A stretch of 64,000 bases of DNA from Vineibacter terrae (GCF_008039615.1 NZ_VDUZ01000028.1:48823-112822), one strand, 5' to 3'. Shown: positions 14,703 through 24,436, counted from the stretch's first letter. A program made the numbers and translations. Notes: generated by a model not told the origin, from the letters alone.

Positions 14703-16721
14703 TCACGGCGGCAGGCCGGGAATCAGGTCGCCGCCGGTCTCGATCCTCAGGCTGGAGCCGGTGAAGTCATCGATGACCGGCTGGAAGCGGCCGCCCAGAT
14801 ACCGGGCAAGGAAGGCCTCGACCACCGCATGGAACGCCATCCGGTTCTCGGGACGGACAAAGCCGTGCCCTTCGTCGGCAAAGGTGAGGTACGTGACCGG
14901 CACCCGGCGCTGCTTCAGCGCATCCACCATCTGCTGCGATTCAGCGGCCACGACCCGCACGTCCCGCATGCCCTGCGCGATCAGGATCGGCCGCCTGGCG
15001 CGTGCGATATGCGTGAGCGGCGAGCGTTCGCGCAGGAAGGCGCGGCCGGCTTCCGTGTCGGGATCTCCCAGCCGCTTCTTCCAGATGCTGAACCACGGCC
15101 CCCAGTAGGGCGGGACGGTGGCCATGAAGGTCAGCAGGTTGGAAATGCCGAACACGTCGACGATGCAGGCGAAGGCATCCGGCGTCTTCGTGGCTGCCGT
15201 CAACGCGGCGTAGCCGCCATAGCTTGCGCCGTAGAAGCCGACGCGCCGACGGTCGGCGATACCCTGCGCGACGGCCCAGCCGACGGCGTCGATCAGGTCG
15301 TCATGCATCTTGCCGCCCCATTCCCCGTCGGCGGCGGTGACGAAAGCCTTGCCGTAGCCGGTCGAGCCCCGGTAGTTCACGCTCAGCACCGCATAGCCGC
15401 GATCGGCCAGCCACTGATGCGTGGCGGAGAAGCCCCAGCGGTCCCGCAGGTAGGGGCCGCCATGAACCATCAGCACCAGCGGCAGCCGACCGTCTGCCGC
15501 CACCGCGCCGGCCGACGGCCTGGTCAGATAGCCGTGCAGCATCAATCCGTCGCGGGCGGGGAAGGCCACCGGCTCCATGGGCCTGAGAGTGACATCCGCG
15601 AGCCTGGGTCTCTGGATGAACAGCGACCGCACCAGATTGGATGCACGATCGAGCAGCACATACGCGCCGCTGGCGCTGTCGCGCTCGTAGTACACGGTGA
15701 CGCGGCCGTTGTCGGCGCTACGGCTCGTGAAGCTGATATCGCCGGGGCCGAAGGCAGCGAGTTGCTCCAGCTCGTCGCGCGCTATCGGCTCGATCGCCTG
15801 CCAATGGGCGTGCGCCCTGAACGACAGGGCCGCGATGGGCCGGCGCGTCGCGGGATCGAACGTCGCCGCCGCGATGTCGGCCTCGTCGTCCTGCGCCAGC
15901 ACGCGCGACTGGCGGGTGGCCATGTCGACGGCGACGAGCGCCGCCGTGTCGCGCCCGCGCGAATCCAGCATGAACAGCGTCTTCCCGTCGTCGCTGAAAT
16001 CGAGAGGCCAGGTCGAATCGACATCGGTGATCGGCACCGTCGTGAACGGCGCCCAGCTGCCGTCGGCCTGGCGCTCGACATAGATGCTGCTGCCGTCGGC
16101 GTCGTAGTGGAACCCCAGCCGCAGCTGGAACCGGCTGTCGGTGACCAGCTTGACCTGGTCGCGGTTCTCATAGACCAGCTCGCTCTTGCCGGTGACGATG
16201 TTGACGCGGAACAGGTCGAAGCGGCTGCGATCGCGCTGGTTGTGGCCCAGCAGCATCTCCTCGGGAAAGCGGCGGTCGGCCTCCTGCACGAACGCGCGCA
16301 CGCCGCGCTCCGGCGTCAGCGCGACGATATCGCCCGACACGATGTCGATGCTGGAGGCGCGCCAGTTCTCATCGCCGTCGCGCTCCTGGAAGAACACGAT
16401 GTGGCGATTGCTATGGGCCCAGCGGAACGCGCCGAGGCTGCGGTCGGTGACGCGCGTCAGCGGCCGCGCGGCGGCGAGATCGTCGAGCGGCGCGACCCAG
16501 AGATTGCGCACGCTGCCGATCGGCGCCAGCCATGCAAGGTGCTGCCCATCCGGGCTGATCGCGACGCTCCCGTAATCGGGGTTGTCGAAGAAGAGGCGCC
16601 GTTCGACCAGGGGCGCCTCCGGCGCGGCGATCGCGCGCACGCCGGCATATCCGGCGAACCCGGCGGTGATCGCGGCGATGTTGCGCACGAAGCGACGGCG
16701 CGGAAACGGCGAGCCCATCAT
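14703..16721 (-). CDS. Secreted S9-family prolyl oligopeptidase-like peptidase
   Basis: The 672-residue protein starts with a twin-arginine-like signal (PRRRFVRNIAA, then a hydrophobic stretch to an A-A site), so export by Tat is likely. A beta-propeller of TolB/WD-like repeats (about 45-390) precedes the alpha/beta-hydrolase domain. The triad is visible: Ser500 in GASYGG, Asp587 in GMRDVR and His619 in DEGHGF, with the oxyanion segment VHGGPYLRD. It should cleave short peptides, like acylaminoacyl-peptidases. Two adjacent ATGs at 16721 and 16718 share a GGGTGG site. Confidence 0.9.
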   Translation of the reverse strand: MMGSPFPRRRFVRNIAAITAGFAGYAGVRAIAAPEAPLVERRLFFDNPDYGSVAISPDGQHLAWLAPIGSVRNLWVAPLDDLAAARPLTRVTDRSLGAFRWAHSNRHIVFFQERDGDENWRASSIDIVSGDIVALTPERGVRAFVQEADRRFPEEMLLGHNQRDRSRFDLFRVNIVTGKSELVYENRDQVKLVTDSRFQLRLGFHYDADGSSIYVERQADGSWAPFTTVPITDVDSTWPLDFSDDGKTLFMLDSRGRDTAALVAVDMATRQSRVLAQDDEADIAAATFDPATRRPIAALSFRAHAHWQAIEPIARDELEQLAAFGPGDISFTSRSADNGRVTVYYERDSASGAYVLLDRASNLVRSLFIQRPRLADVTLRPMEPVAFPARDGLMLHGYLTRPSAGAVAADGRLPLVLMVHGGPYLRDRWGFSATHQWLADRGYAVLSVNYRGSTGYGKAFVTAADGEWGGKMHDDLIDAVGWAVAQGIADRRRVGFYGASYGGYAALTAATKTPDAFACIVDVFGISNLLTFMATVPPYWGPWFSIWKKRLGDPDTEAGRAFLRERSPLTHIARARRPILIAQGMRDVRVVAAESQQMVDALKQRRVPVTYLTFADEGHGFVRPENRMAFHAVVEAFLARYLGGRFQPVIDDFTGSSLRIETGGDLIPGLPP

Positions 16722-17034
16722 GGCAGCCACCCAGGAATGGAGGCCAAGCCTAGCACGCCGCACGGCGTGCAGCGCATGATCGGCGCGAGGGCTTTCACCA
16801 TTGGCTGCTCGCGGAAGATCCGGGCGTACGAGCTATCGGTGGAAGGTGAGTCGCGACTGTCATCCCGAGCGCCCCTTCGACAGGCTCAGGAGAGGGATCT
16901 CCTGCGAATGGCGCACCGTGCGTCGCTTGCAGGAGATCCCTCTCCTGAGCCTGTCGAAGGGGCGCTCGGGATGACGGGTGTGTCAGCGACCAGCGGTTCC
17001 AGGTACCAGGCAACCGCCCCGGATCGCGCGGCGA
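16722..17034. other. Intergenic region of 313 bp with a family A repeat
   Basis: No gene is seen. It lies between the purH stop codon and the S9 peptidase start codon, both on the minus strand, so the peptidase promoter should lie at about 16722-16850. The family A element at 16859-16975 fills most of the rest, just downstream of purH, where its hairpin could act in transcription end or mRNA stability. Confidence 0.6.
16859..16975. repeat. Family A palindromic repeat, copy 2 (117 bp)
   Basis: It shares the GTCATCCCGAGCG ... CGCTCGGGATGAC ends and the ATCTCCTGC / GCAGGAGAT inner arms with copies 1 and 3. It is longer because the arms carry an added CCCCTTCGACAGGCTCAGGA segment and its complement, so the stem stays paired throughout. 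Both copies 1 and 2 are followed by GGGTG. Confidence 0.85.
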
Positions 17035-18648
17035 TCAGTGCCGGAAATGCCGCATCCCCGTGAGCACCATCGCGAGGCCCTTCTCGTCGGCGGCGGCGAT
17101 CACCTCGGCGTCGCGCATCGAGCCGCCGGGCTGGATCACGGCGGTGGCGCCCGCGGCGGCCGCGGCCAGCAGCCCGTCGGCGAAGGGGAAGAACGCGTCG
17201 GAGGCGACGACACTGCCCTTCGCCAGGCTTTCCGGCAGGCCGGCGGCCTTGGCTGCTTCCTCGGCCTTCCAGGCGGCGATGCGGCTGGAATCGACGCGGC
17301 TCATCTGGCCGGCACCGATACCGACGGTGGCGCCGTCCTTGGCGTAGACGATGGCGTTGGATTTCACGTGCTTGCAGACCCGGAAGGCGAATAGCAGATC
17401 GTCCAGCTCCTTGGCCGTGGGCGCACGCTTGGTGACGACCTTCAGCGCCTCGCGCGAGACGTGGCCGTTGTCCGACGTCTGCAGCAGGATGCCGCCGGCG
17501 ATGCTCTTGAATGTCATGCGCGGCTGCGCCGGGTCGGGCATGCCGCCGGCCAGCAGCAGGCGCAGGTTCTTCTTCCTGCCGATGATGGCCTGCGCCTCCG
17601 CCGTCGCCTCGGGCGCGATGATCACCTCGAGGAAGATCTTGGCCAGCTCCTCGGCCAGCGGCGCATCGAGCGGCCGGTTCATCGCCACGATGCCGCCGAA
17701 GGGCGATACCGGATCGCAGGCGAACGCCCGCAGCCAGGCGGTCTTGAGGTCGGGACCGATCGCCACGCCACAGGGATTGGCGTGCTTGACGATCACCACC
17801 GCCGGCTGGTCGAACTCGGCCACGGCCTCGTAGGCGGCCTCGGTGTCGGCAAGGTTGTTGTAGGAGAGCTCCTTGCCTTGCACGACCTTGGCCGTGGCGA
17901 CGCCCGGCCGCTGGCTGCCGTCGCTGTAGAAGGCGGCCTGCTGGTGCGGGTTCTCGCCGTAGCGCAGCGTCTGCACCAGGCTGCCGCCGATGGCGAGCCG
18001 GGCCGGGAAGGGTGTGCCGAGCTGCTTGCCGAACCACTGCGCGATGGCCGCATCGTAGCTGCCGGTGCGCGCGAAGGCGGAAGCGGCCAGCTTGCGGCGC
18101 AGCGCCAGGGTCGTGGCGCCGTCATTGGCCTCCATCTCCTGGCGCACGGCCGCATAATCGGCGGGATCGACCACCACGGTCACGAAATCATGGTTCTTGG
18201 CGGCGGCGCGGATCAGCGCCGGGCCACCGATATCGATGTTCTCGACACAGGTCGCGACGTCGGCGCCGCGCGCGACCGTGGCCTCGAAGGGATAGAGATT
18301 CACGACCACCAGGTCGATCGGCGCGATCTTGTGCGCCGTCATCGCGGCGGCATGCGTCTTGTCGGTGCGCCTTGCGAGGATGCCGCCATGGATCGCCGGC
18401 TGCAGCGTCTTCACCCGGCCGTCCATGATCTCGGGAAACCCGGTGTGATCCGACACCTCGACGACCCGGATGCCGGCATCGCGCAGCGCCTTGGCCGAGC
18501 CGCCGGTCGACAGGATTTCCACGCCGCGATCGGCCAGGAAGCGGCCGAGCTCGACCAGCCCGGCCTTGTCGGACACCGAGATCAGCGCCCGGCCGATCTT
18601 GGCGCGGTCAGGCGTGGGCGAGGGCACGTATTGGGCGGGCGCGGGCAT
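17035..18648 (-). CDS. purH: Bifunctional AICAR transformylase / IMP cyclohydrolase PurH
   Basis: The 537-residue enzyme performs the last two steps of purine synthesis, formylating AICAR with 10-formyl-tetrahydrofolate and closing the ring to IMP. The N-terminal MGS-like cyclohydrolase domain starts at [11 protein letters not shown] and includes [23 protein letters not shown] and NLYPFE. The C-terminal transformylase domain contains the catalytic KHANPCG motif and a DAFFPFADG segment. Length and motifs are normal. It is divergent from the SDR-DoxX gene. Confidence 0.97.
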   Translation of the reverse strand: MPAPAQYVPSPTPDRAKIGRALISVSDKAGLVELGRFLADRGVEILSTGGSAKALRDAGIRVVEVSDHTGFPEIMDGRVKTLQPAIHGGILARRTDKTHAAAMTAHKIAPIDLVVVNLYPFEATVARGADVATCVENIDIGGPALIRAAAKNHDFVTVVVDPADYAAVRQEMEANDGATTLALRRKLAASAFARTGSYDAAIAQWFGKQLGTPFPARLAIGGSLVQTLRYGENPHQQAAFYSDGSQRPGVATAKVVQGKELSYNNLADTEAAYEAVAEFDQPAVVIVKHANPCGVAIGPDLKTAWLRAFACDPVSPFGGIVAMNRPLDAPLAEELAKIFLEVIIAPEATAEAQAIIGRKKNLRLLLAGGMPDPAQPRMTFKSIAGGILLQTSDNGHVSREALKVVTKRAPTAKELDDLLFAFRVCKHVKSNAIVYAKDGATVGIGAGQMSRVDSSRIAAWKAEEAAKAAGLPESLAKGSVVASDAFFPFADGLLAAAAAGATAVIQPGGSMRDAEVIAAADEKGLAMVLTGMRHFRH

Positions 18649-18804
18649 GGCGGCTTCCTGCGAGGGCGGAACGTGGCGGCGGCTCTATAGCCGGCCGGCC
18701 GGCTGCAGGCCAGATACGCAGCGCCGCAGGCCGGCGGCGAGAAACCCTCCCTATCGCCGGAATGCCGGGTAATAGTGGAGCCCTGACGTGGCTGCAGAGT
18801 GACC

Positions 18805-20100
18805 ATGCGTATTCTTCTGACCGGCGCCAACGGTTTCATCGGCAGCCACCTCCTGGCGGGCCTGCAGGCACGGGGGCATCAGGTCGTGGCCGCCGTGCGC
18901 GACCCCGAGGCGCTGCGCCGGCGGTTTCCCCACACCACGGCGGTCGCCTGCGATTTCAACCGCGACGTCAGGCCTGAAGCCTGGCTGCCGCGGCTGGCCG
19001 GCATCGACGCCGTCGTCAACTGCGCCGGCGTGCTGCATGGCGGACGCGGGCAGGTGATGTCCCGGGTCCACGCCGACGCGCCGATCGCCCTGTTCGACGC
19101 CTGCGTCGCGGCCGGCGTGCGCAAGGTGATCCAGATCTCGGCGGTGAGCGCCCTGCCTGGCGTCACGACGGCCTACGCCGAGACCAAGCGCCGTGCCGAT
19201 GAGCACCTGCAGTCGGCGCCGCTGGCCGGGACGGTGCTGCGGCCATCGCTGATCTATGGGCCGACCAGCTACGGCGGGATGACCACGCTGCGCAGCCTTG
19301 CGGCGGCGCCACTGGTGGTGCCGCTGGTGGGCGACGGCTCGGCATCCTTCCGGCCCATGCATGTCGATGATCTTGTCGAGACCGTGCACCTGGTCCTGCA
19401 TGCCGATCGTCACGCCGGCCAGGTCCTCGAGCCCGTCGGGCCCGATCGGCTTTCCATGCGCGACATCGTCGCCAGGATCCGCCGATGGCTGGGGTTGAAG
19501 CCGGCCCGGTTCGTCATGGTGCCTGTGCCGGTCCTGAAGATCACGGCGCGTATCGCCGACATGGTCGGCGGCGGGCCCATGGGCAGCGCGTCGCTGGCGC
19601 AGCTGCTGGCCGGGAACGCCGGCAGCCAGCCCGATGGCCACTTCGCGGCTGAGATCGGCTTCCAGCCGCGTGCCATGGACGACGCGTTGGCGCGCCAGCC
19701 GGCCGGCACGCAGGATCTCTGGCACGCACGCCTGGCGCTGATGCGGCCGGCCGTGCGCACGGTGCTGGCGCTGCTGTGGCTGCTGTCGGGTATCCTGGGG
19801 TGGTTCGCGCCGCCCGAAGCCTGGCGTGACTTGTCGGCGACGCTGACTCGGCTCGATATCCCGGCCGCGCTGCTGGCCAACGCATTCTGCGCGCTCGACG
19901 TCGTGGTCGGCGTGCTGATCCTTCTGCGCTGGCGCCCGGCGCTGCTCGCCACGCTCCAGGCCATCGTGGTGGCAGGCTACACGGTCGTCCTGTCGGTGCT
20001 GGTGTCCGATCTATGGCTCCACCCGTTCGGCCCGCTGCTCAAGAACCTGCCGATCCTGGCATTGATCGCCGTGTGGGCCGTCCTGGAGCGGGAGCGATGA
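18805..20100 (+). CDS. SDR-family NAD(P)-binding protein fused to a DoxX-like membrane domain
   Basis: The product has about 431 residues. The first 300 form an atypical short-chain dehydrogenase (GANGFIGSHL nucleotide loop, VNCAGVLHG, YAETKRRAD with Tyr-x-x-x-Lys), of the NDUFA9/complex I-like type. The last 130 residues contain four hydrophobic segments of DoxX-like type. Together they suggest a membrane-tethered oxidoreductase. The ATG at 18805 is preferred to a GTG 6 nt earlier. The gene overlaps the DUF2269 gene by 4 nt (ATGA), so both act together. Confidence 0.85.
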   Translation: MRILLTGANGFIGSHLLAGLQARGHQVVAAVRDPEALRRRFPHTTAVACDFNRDVRPEAWLPRLAGIDAVVNCAGVLHGGRGQVMSRVHADAPIALFDACVAAGVRKVIQISAVSALPGVTTAYAETKRRADEHLQSAPLAGTVLRPSLIYGPTSYGGMTTLRSLAAAPLVVPLVGDGSASFRPMHVDDLVETVHLVLHADRHAGQVLEPVGPDRLSMRDIVARIRRWLGLKPARFVMVPVPVLKITARIADMVGGGPMGSASLAQLLAGNAGSQPDGHFAAEIGFQPRAMDDALARQPAGTQDLWHARLALMRPAVRTVLALLWLLSGILGWFAPPEAWRDLSATLTRLDIPAALLANAFCALDVVVGVLILLRWRPALLATLQAIVVAGYTVVLSVLVSDLWLHPFGPLLKNLPILALIAVWAVLERER

Positions 20101-20573
20101 TCGATCCGTACCTGGCGCTGAAGTGGATTCACATCCTCAGCAGCACGGTGCTGTTCGGCACCGGCATGGGAACGGCGTTCCACATGTGGATGGCGCATCG
20201 GCGCGGCGATGCGCGCGCCATCGCCACGGTGGCGGGCAACGTGGTGCTGGCCGATTGGCTGTTCACCCTGCCGGCCGGCATCGTGCAGCCGGCGACGGGC
20301 TTCACCATGGCGCTCATGGCCGGCTTCGATCCTCGCGAGTCATGGCTCGTCGCGACCTATGCCCTTTACCTGCTGGCGCTGGCCTGCTGGGTGCCGGTCG
20401 TGATCCTGCAGATGCACGCCCGCAGCCTTGCTGCCGTGGCGGCGGCAGAGGGCGCGCCGCTGCCGCCGGCGTATCACCGCATCATGCGCCGATGGTTCGT
20501 GCTGGGCTGGCCGGCATTCGCGGCGCTGATCGTGGTGTTCTGGCTGATGGTGGCCAAGCCCAGCCTGTGGTGA
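20097..20573 (+). CDS. DUF2269 family integral membrane protein
   Basis: The 158-residue protein has four predicted membrane helices and the DUF2269 pattern: LKWIHILSSTVLFGTGMGTAFHMW, a V-ADW-FT-PAGI-QP-TG segment and a HRIMRRWFVLGWPAF segment. Conserved histidines in helices 1 and 4 suggest heme or metal binding, but this is not established. The ATGA overlap with the SDR-DoxX gene implies a shared membrane complex. It ends 16 nt from the convergent gene at 20590. Confidence 0.85.
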   Translation: MIDPYLALKWIHILSSTVLFGTGMGTAFHMWMAHRRGDARAIATVAGNVVLADWLFTLPAGIVQPATGFTMALMAGFDPRESWLVATYALYLLALACWVPVVILQMHARSLAAVAAAEGAPLPPAYHRIMRRWFVLGWPAFAALIVVFWLMVAKPSLW

Positions 20574-20589
20574 GCGCACCGTTCGGATA

Positions 20590-21384
20590 TCAGGGCCTCG
20601 TCAGGCGGCCGAGGTCGCGCAACGGGTTGTAGCTGGTGCCGATCTTCGCCACGGCCTGCGCCACGGGATCCTTGGCGAAAGCGGCCAGCGTCTCGAGGTA
20701 GGGCTTGAAGGATCTGAGCGTGTCTTCGGCCGCGGCCTGGTCGCCCAGCTGGCTGGTGTCGTAGTCGATGGTGAAGACGTGACCACCCTTCTCCGAAATG
20801 TAGATGTTGGCCATCTGTGTCGCCAGGAACTCCTCCGGGCTGGTGCCGTTGGGCGCCGCCGTGCCGCCATCGCTCAGGATGGCCTGCCGTGGCGCCGGCA
20901 ATCCCTTCTTCGCGAACCTGTAGGCATGCACCAGCTCGTGGAAGAGCACTTCGTCGGGTCGCGAGTTCGGCAGCTGGCCATAGGCCGAATAGGCCCATGT
21001 CTCGGGCGAGAACTTGATGCGCACGCCCTGCTTCAGCCCACCCGACCGCGGGTTGGTGTCGGCGAACGCGAATGTCTTCTTGTTGTGCGCTGCCTGGCTG
21101 TCGACAGGGATGATCCAGAGATGCGGCTCGCGCGGCAGGCCGTCCAGCAGCGTCCTGCCTGTGACGGTGTGGCGGATAAAAGCCAGCAAGGCGCTGACGC
21201 GCTTCTCGTACCATTGCGAATTCGGACTCTTGTCTTCCTGGTATGCGCGCTTGTCCATCTCGCCCAGCAGGCGCCGCATCTCCTCGAAGCGATGGGCGTT
21301 GCGGGCCGCCTCGATTTGCGGGCGCAGGGCCTCGCCGAGATAGGAGCCGTTGATCGTGATCGGGTAGGGCGGAAATGTCCGCAT
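20590..21384 (-). CDS. HExxH metallopeptidase-like protein, M91 (NleD)-like
   Basis: This 264-residue protein carries a zinc motif HELVH at residues 149-153 (DEVLFHELVHAYR) and a downstream EEFLATQMANIY segment whose Glu could be the third ligand. The arrangement resembles the M91 family of NleD-type effectors and polymorphic-toxin peptidases. There is no signal peptide, secretion-system gene or immunity-like partner next to it. It stands alone, convergent with the DUF2269 gene. The family assignment is from motif spacing and is tentative. Confidence 0.6.
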   Translation of the reverse strand: MRTFPPYPITINGSYLGEALRPQIEAARNAHRFEEMRRLLGEMDKRAYQEDKSPNSQWYEKRVSALLAFIRHTVTGRTLLDGLPREPHLWIIPVDSQAAHNKKTFAFADTNPRSGGLKQGVRIKFSPETWAYSAYGQLPNSRPDEVLFHELVHAYRFAKKGLPAPRQAILSDGGTAAPNGTSPEEFLATQMANIYISEKGGHVFTIDYDTSQLGDQAAAEDTLRSFKPYLETLAAFAKDPVAQAVAKIGTSYNPLRDLGRLTRP

Positions 21385-21672
21385 CGCGTCTGGCCTCGCT
21401 GCCGGTCTGACACGTCATCCACGCGGGACCAGCGCGCGCCCAACTCTCGATGATCGATGCAGCCTTCTTAATCGAAGCCGCCATGGCCGGCGCGCAGGGT
21501 ACGCGCCTTGCCGGCCATCCGGCTTGGTCTGATGCATTGCCCTCGATCGTCGAGAATACCACCGTCAGCCTGAAGGCGACGCTCAAATCGTTGTCAGTCG
21601 AGCGGCTGCATGACGGTTGTTTCGCGAGCGCCGGTTACGAATCGATCCCAGCACGAAAGCAGCGAGTCGATA
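21385..21672. other. Intergenic region, 288 bp, no gene seen
   Basis: It lies between the start codon of the HExxH gene and the stop codon of ilvA, both on the minus strand. The open frames here lack ribosome sites and sensible protein content. It should hold the promoter of the HExxH gene next to 21385. Confidence 0.5.
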
Positions 21673-22923
21673 TCAATCCTCGGTCGTGCCTTCCAGCAGC
21701 TTGACCTTGTAGCCGGTGCTGTCGAGCGCCGCGATCATGTCACGCACCTGGGCCGCGTCGCGCGTCTCGACGATCACCTCCAGCGTCGCCGACTTGGCGG
21801 CGACGCCGCCGAACAGGCGCTGGTGCGAGACTTCCAGCACGTTGGCGCCGATGTCGGCAATGATGCGCGAGACGCGCGCGAGCTGGCCGGGCCGGTCGTT
21901 GATCTTGATGCGCAGCCGCACGATGCGCCCGTCGCGCACCAGGCCGCGCATCAGGATCGAGGCCAGCAGGCGCGTGTCGATGTTGCCGCCGCACAGCACC
22001 AGCCCGACGGTGCGGCCGGCGAAGGCTTCGCGGTTGGCCAGCACCGCCGCCAGGCCGGCAGCGCCGGCGCCCTCGGCCACGGTCTTCTCGATCTCGAGGA
22101 ACATGACGATGGCGCGCTCGAGATGCTCCTCGTCGACCAGGTGCACCTCGTCGACGAGACGCCGGCACAGCGCCAACGGCAGCGCGCCGGTGTCGCGCAC
22201 GGCGATGCCTTCGGCGATCGTGTCGCCGCCCACCACCACCGGCTGGCCGTGCAGCTGCTGGTAGAGCGCCGGGTAGCCGGCGGTCTCGACGCCGACCACC
22301 CGGATGTCCGGCTTCAGCGCCTTGGCCGCGACCGCGCAACCCGAGATCAGGCCGCCGCCGCCCACCGGCACCACCAGCGTGTCGATGTCGGGCGCATCGT
22401 GCAGCATCTCCAGCGCCACCGTGCCCTGGCCGGCGATGATCGCGGGATCGTCGTAGGGGTGCACGAACACCAGGCCTGCAGCCTGCGCCATGCGGCGTGC
22501 TTCCTCGGCGGCCTCGGCCAGGGTGTCGCCGAACAGCACGACACGCGCGCCATGCGCCTGCGTATGCCTGACCTTGGTATAGGGCGTGAACGACGGCATC
22601 ACGATGGTGGCCGGGATCCCCAGCCGGCCGGCGTGATAGGCGACGCCCTGGGCATGGTTGCCTGCCGACATCGCGATGACGCCGCGCCGGCGTTCGTCGC
22701 GTGTCAGGCTGCCGAGCTTCACCAGCGCACCGCGCTCCTTGAACGAGGCAGTGAATTGCAGGTTCTCGAACTTCACCCAGACAGCGCAGCCGAGCTCGTT
22801 CGAGAGCGTGCGTGACAGCAGGGTCGGTGTGCGGGCGACCTGACCCGCCAGCTGTGTCGCGGCGGCCTCGACATCGGCGAGGGTGACGACAGGCGGCGCC
22901 GCGGTGATCAAGGTGTCGTTCAT
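21673..22923 (-). CDS. ilvA: Threonine ammonia-lyase (threonine deaminase)
   Basis: The 416-residue enzyme converts threonine to 2-oxobutyrate and ammonia, the first step to isoleucine. Lys62 in TASFKERGA binds PLP, SAGNHAQGVA and VPVGGGGLISG are the PLP-phosphate loops, and a single ACT domain (about 340-416) ends the protein, which suggests effector control. The single ACT domain fits the shorter IlvA/TdcB-like class rather than the 500-residue E. coli IlvA. A family B repeat lies just upstream. Confidence 0.92.
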   Translation of the reverse strand: MNDTLITAAPPVVTLADVEAAATQLAGQVARTPTLLSRTLSNELGCAVWVKFENLQFTASFKERGALVKLGSLTRDERRRGVIAMSAGNHAQGVAYHAGRLGIPATIVMPSFTPYTKVRHTQAHGARVVLFGDTLAEAAEEARRMAQAAGLVFVHPYDDPAIIAGQGTVALEMLHDAPDIDTLVVPVGGGGLISGCAVAAKALKPDIRVVGVETAGYPALYQQLHGQPVVVGGDTIAEGIAVRDTGALPLALCRRLVDEVHLVDEEHLERAIVMFLEIEKTVAEGAGAAGLAAVLANREAFAGRTVGLVLCGGNIDTRLLASILMRGLVRDGRIVRLRIKINDRPGQLARVSRIIADIGANVLEVSHQRLFGGVAAKSATLEVIVETRDAAQVRDMIAALDSTGYKVKLLEGTTED

Positions 22924-22936
22924 GGAGCCATCTTAC

Positions 22937-23123
22937 ACCTCTCCGCCCACGAAGTGGGGGGGAGAGGGAGGGGCCCATCGCGCTAGCGATGGGAAGGTGA
23001 GGTGGGTGTTGCGGGAGAACGTGGTCTCGTTCCAGAAAGCTTGTATGTCTTGAACGCCCACCTCACCCTCCCACGCTGCGCGTGGGCCCCTCCCTCTCCC
23101 CCCGCTGCGCGGGCGGAGAGGGG
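22937..23123. repeat. Family B composite repeat, copy 2
   Basis: Outer arms CCTCTCCGCCCACG and CGCGGGCGGAGAGGG, hairpins CCATCGCGCTAGCGATGG and CCCACGCTGCGCGTGGG, and inner arms GGTGAGGTGGG / CCCACCTCACC are all present. The central spacer differs from copies 1 and 3. The element overlaps the last 20 or so codons of the CoA-transferase gene that ends at 23063. Confidence 0.8.
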
Positions 23124-24307
23124 GCGATCATGGCGCCATTCTCGGCCAGCGCCGTGATCTCCGACTCGGGTACGCCGGCCTCGCGCAGGATGGCGCGGGA
23201 GTCCTCGCCCAGCAGCGGCGCGCCGCGATGATGCGCGCCCGGCGTGGCGCTGAACATCAGCGGCGAGATCGGCATCGTGATCTCGCCTTCGCTGTGATGC
23301 TGCGTCTTGCGGAACAGGCCACGCCACTTCAGATGCGGATCGTCGAACAGCTCCGCCAGCGACTTCACCGGCATGCACGGCACCTCGGCCGCCTCCAGCA
23401 CCGCCACCCATTCGGCGACGGTCTTCTGCGGCGCCAGGGCCTCGATCAGGCCGTACATCTCCTCGACGTGCTGGCTGCGTGCGTTCATCGTGGCGAAGCG
23501 CGGCTCGTCCATGACCTCGGGCCGGCCGGCGATCTCGAAGAACTTGCGCCAATGGCGGTCGGTGTAAGGCAGGATCGCGAGCCAGCCGTCGCGGGCACGG
23601 TAGGGCTTGCGGCTGGGCGCCAGCGTGCGGGGATAGCCCAGCGCCCCGTCGTCCGTGAAGGTGCGCTCCCACAGATGCTCCAGCGCCAGCCATGTCACCA
23701 TGGTCTCGAACATCGGCACCTCGACCTTCTGTCCCTCGCCGGTGCGCACCTTGTGCATCAGGGCGCATAGCGCGGCATAGGCGAGCGTGAGGCCGACCGT
23801 CTTGTCCGCCATCACGGTGGGCGCATAGCGCGGCTCGCCGTTGCCGCCCATCAGGGAGGCGACGCCGCAGAGCGCCTGGATGGCGTCGTCATAGGCCGGC
23901 AGGCGCCCGTAAGGGCCGTCGGAGGCATAGCCGCAGGCGCCGATGTAGCAGATGCCGGGATTGACCTCGCGCACCGCGTCGTAGCCCAGGCCGAGCCGAA
24001 CCATGGCCTGGGGCCGGATCGAGTAGATCAGGGCGTCGGCGCCGGCGATCACCTTGAACAGCGCCTCGCGCGCGGCCGGCTGCTTGAGGTCCAGGCACAG
24101 CGAGCGCTTGTTTCGGTTCACGAACAGATGGTGCGGCCCCATGCCCTTGTTGACCTTGGAAGGGCCGATATGGCGCGTCGTATCGCCGTCCGGCGACTCG
24201 ACCTTGATGACCTCGGCGCCCTGCTCGGCCAGCAGCATCGTGGCGTAGGGGCCCAGCGCCACGATGGTCATGTCGACGATCTTCAGTCCCTGCAGCGCGC
24301 CCGGCAT
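23063..24307 (-). CDS. CaiB/BaiF family (class III) CoA-transferase
   Basis: This 414-residue enzyme has the class III features: GLKIVDMTIVALGPYATMLLAE near the start, KVESP-GD, N-NKRSL-LDLK, and catalytic Asp168 in VMADKT, which forms the acyl/CoA anhydride and thioester. The ATG at 24307 is supported by AGAGGA upstream; the longer frame has no family match. The C-terminus runs on into repeat copy 2, so the last residues (after about 395, APSPPAQRGEREG) are repeat-encoded. It diverges from scoA, and both act on CoA thioesters. Confidence 0.92.
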   Translation of the reverse strand: MPGALQGLKIVDMTIVALGPYATMLLAEQGAEVIKVESPDGDTTRHIGPSKVNKGMGPHHLFVNRNKRSLCLDLKQPAAREALFKVIAGADALIYSIRPQAMVRLGLGYDAVREVNPGICYIGACGYASDGPYGRLPAYDDAIQALCGVASLMGGNGEPRYAPTVMADKTVGLTLAYAALCALMHKVRTGEGQKVEVPMFETMVTWLALEHLWERTFTDDGALGYPRTLAPSRKPYRARDGWLAILPYTDRHWRKFFEIAGRPEVMDEPRFATMNARSQHVEEMYGLIEALAPQKTVAEWVAVLEAAEVPCMPVKSLAELFDDPHLKWRGLFRKTQHHSEGEITMPISPLMFSATPGAHHRGAPLLGEDSRAILREAGVPESEITALAENGAMIAPSPPAQRGEREGPTRSVGG

Positions 24308-24407
24308 CCCAAATCCTCTCCGTCTTTGGTGGCCGCGGATGATGACCGCCCGGCATGGTCGCGTCCATGCCGATGCCAGAGACTGTCCGGGGGGACGCGG
24401 CATCGCA

Positions 24408-24436
24408 TTGACTCTGCCCCGCCGGCCGGCTCATAT
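24408..24436 (+). promoter_or_regulatory. Possible sigma-70 promoter of scoAB
   Basis: TTGACT at 24408-24413 matches a -35 box in five of six bases. Seventeen bases later TCATAT is a weak -10 box. The ATG of scoA is 48 nt downstream. The -10 match is poor, so this is only a candidate. Confidence 0.3.

Noticed and set aside
21450..21704. Small plus-strand frame between the HExxH gene and ilvA
   Set aside because: It overlaps the ilvA 3' end, has no ribosome site and no protein-like features.
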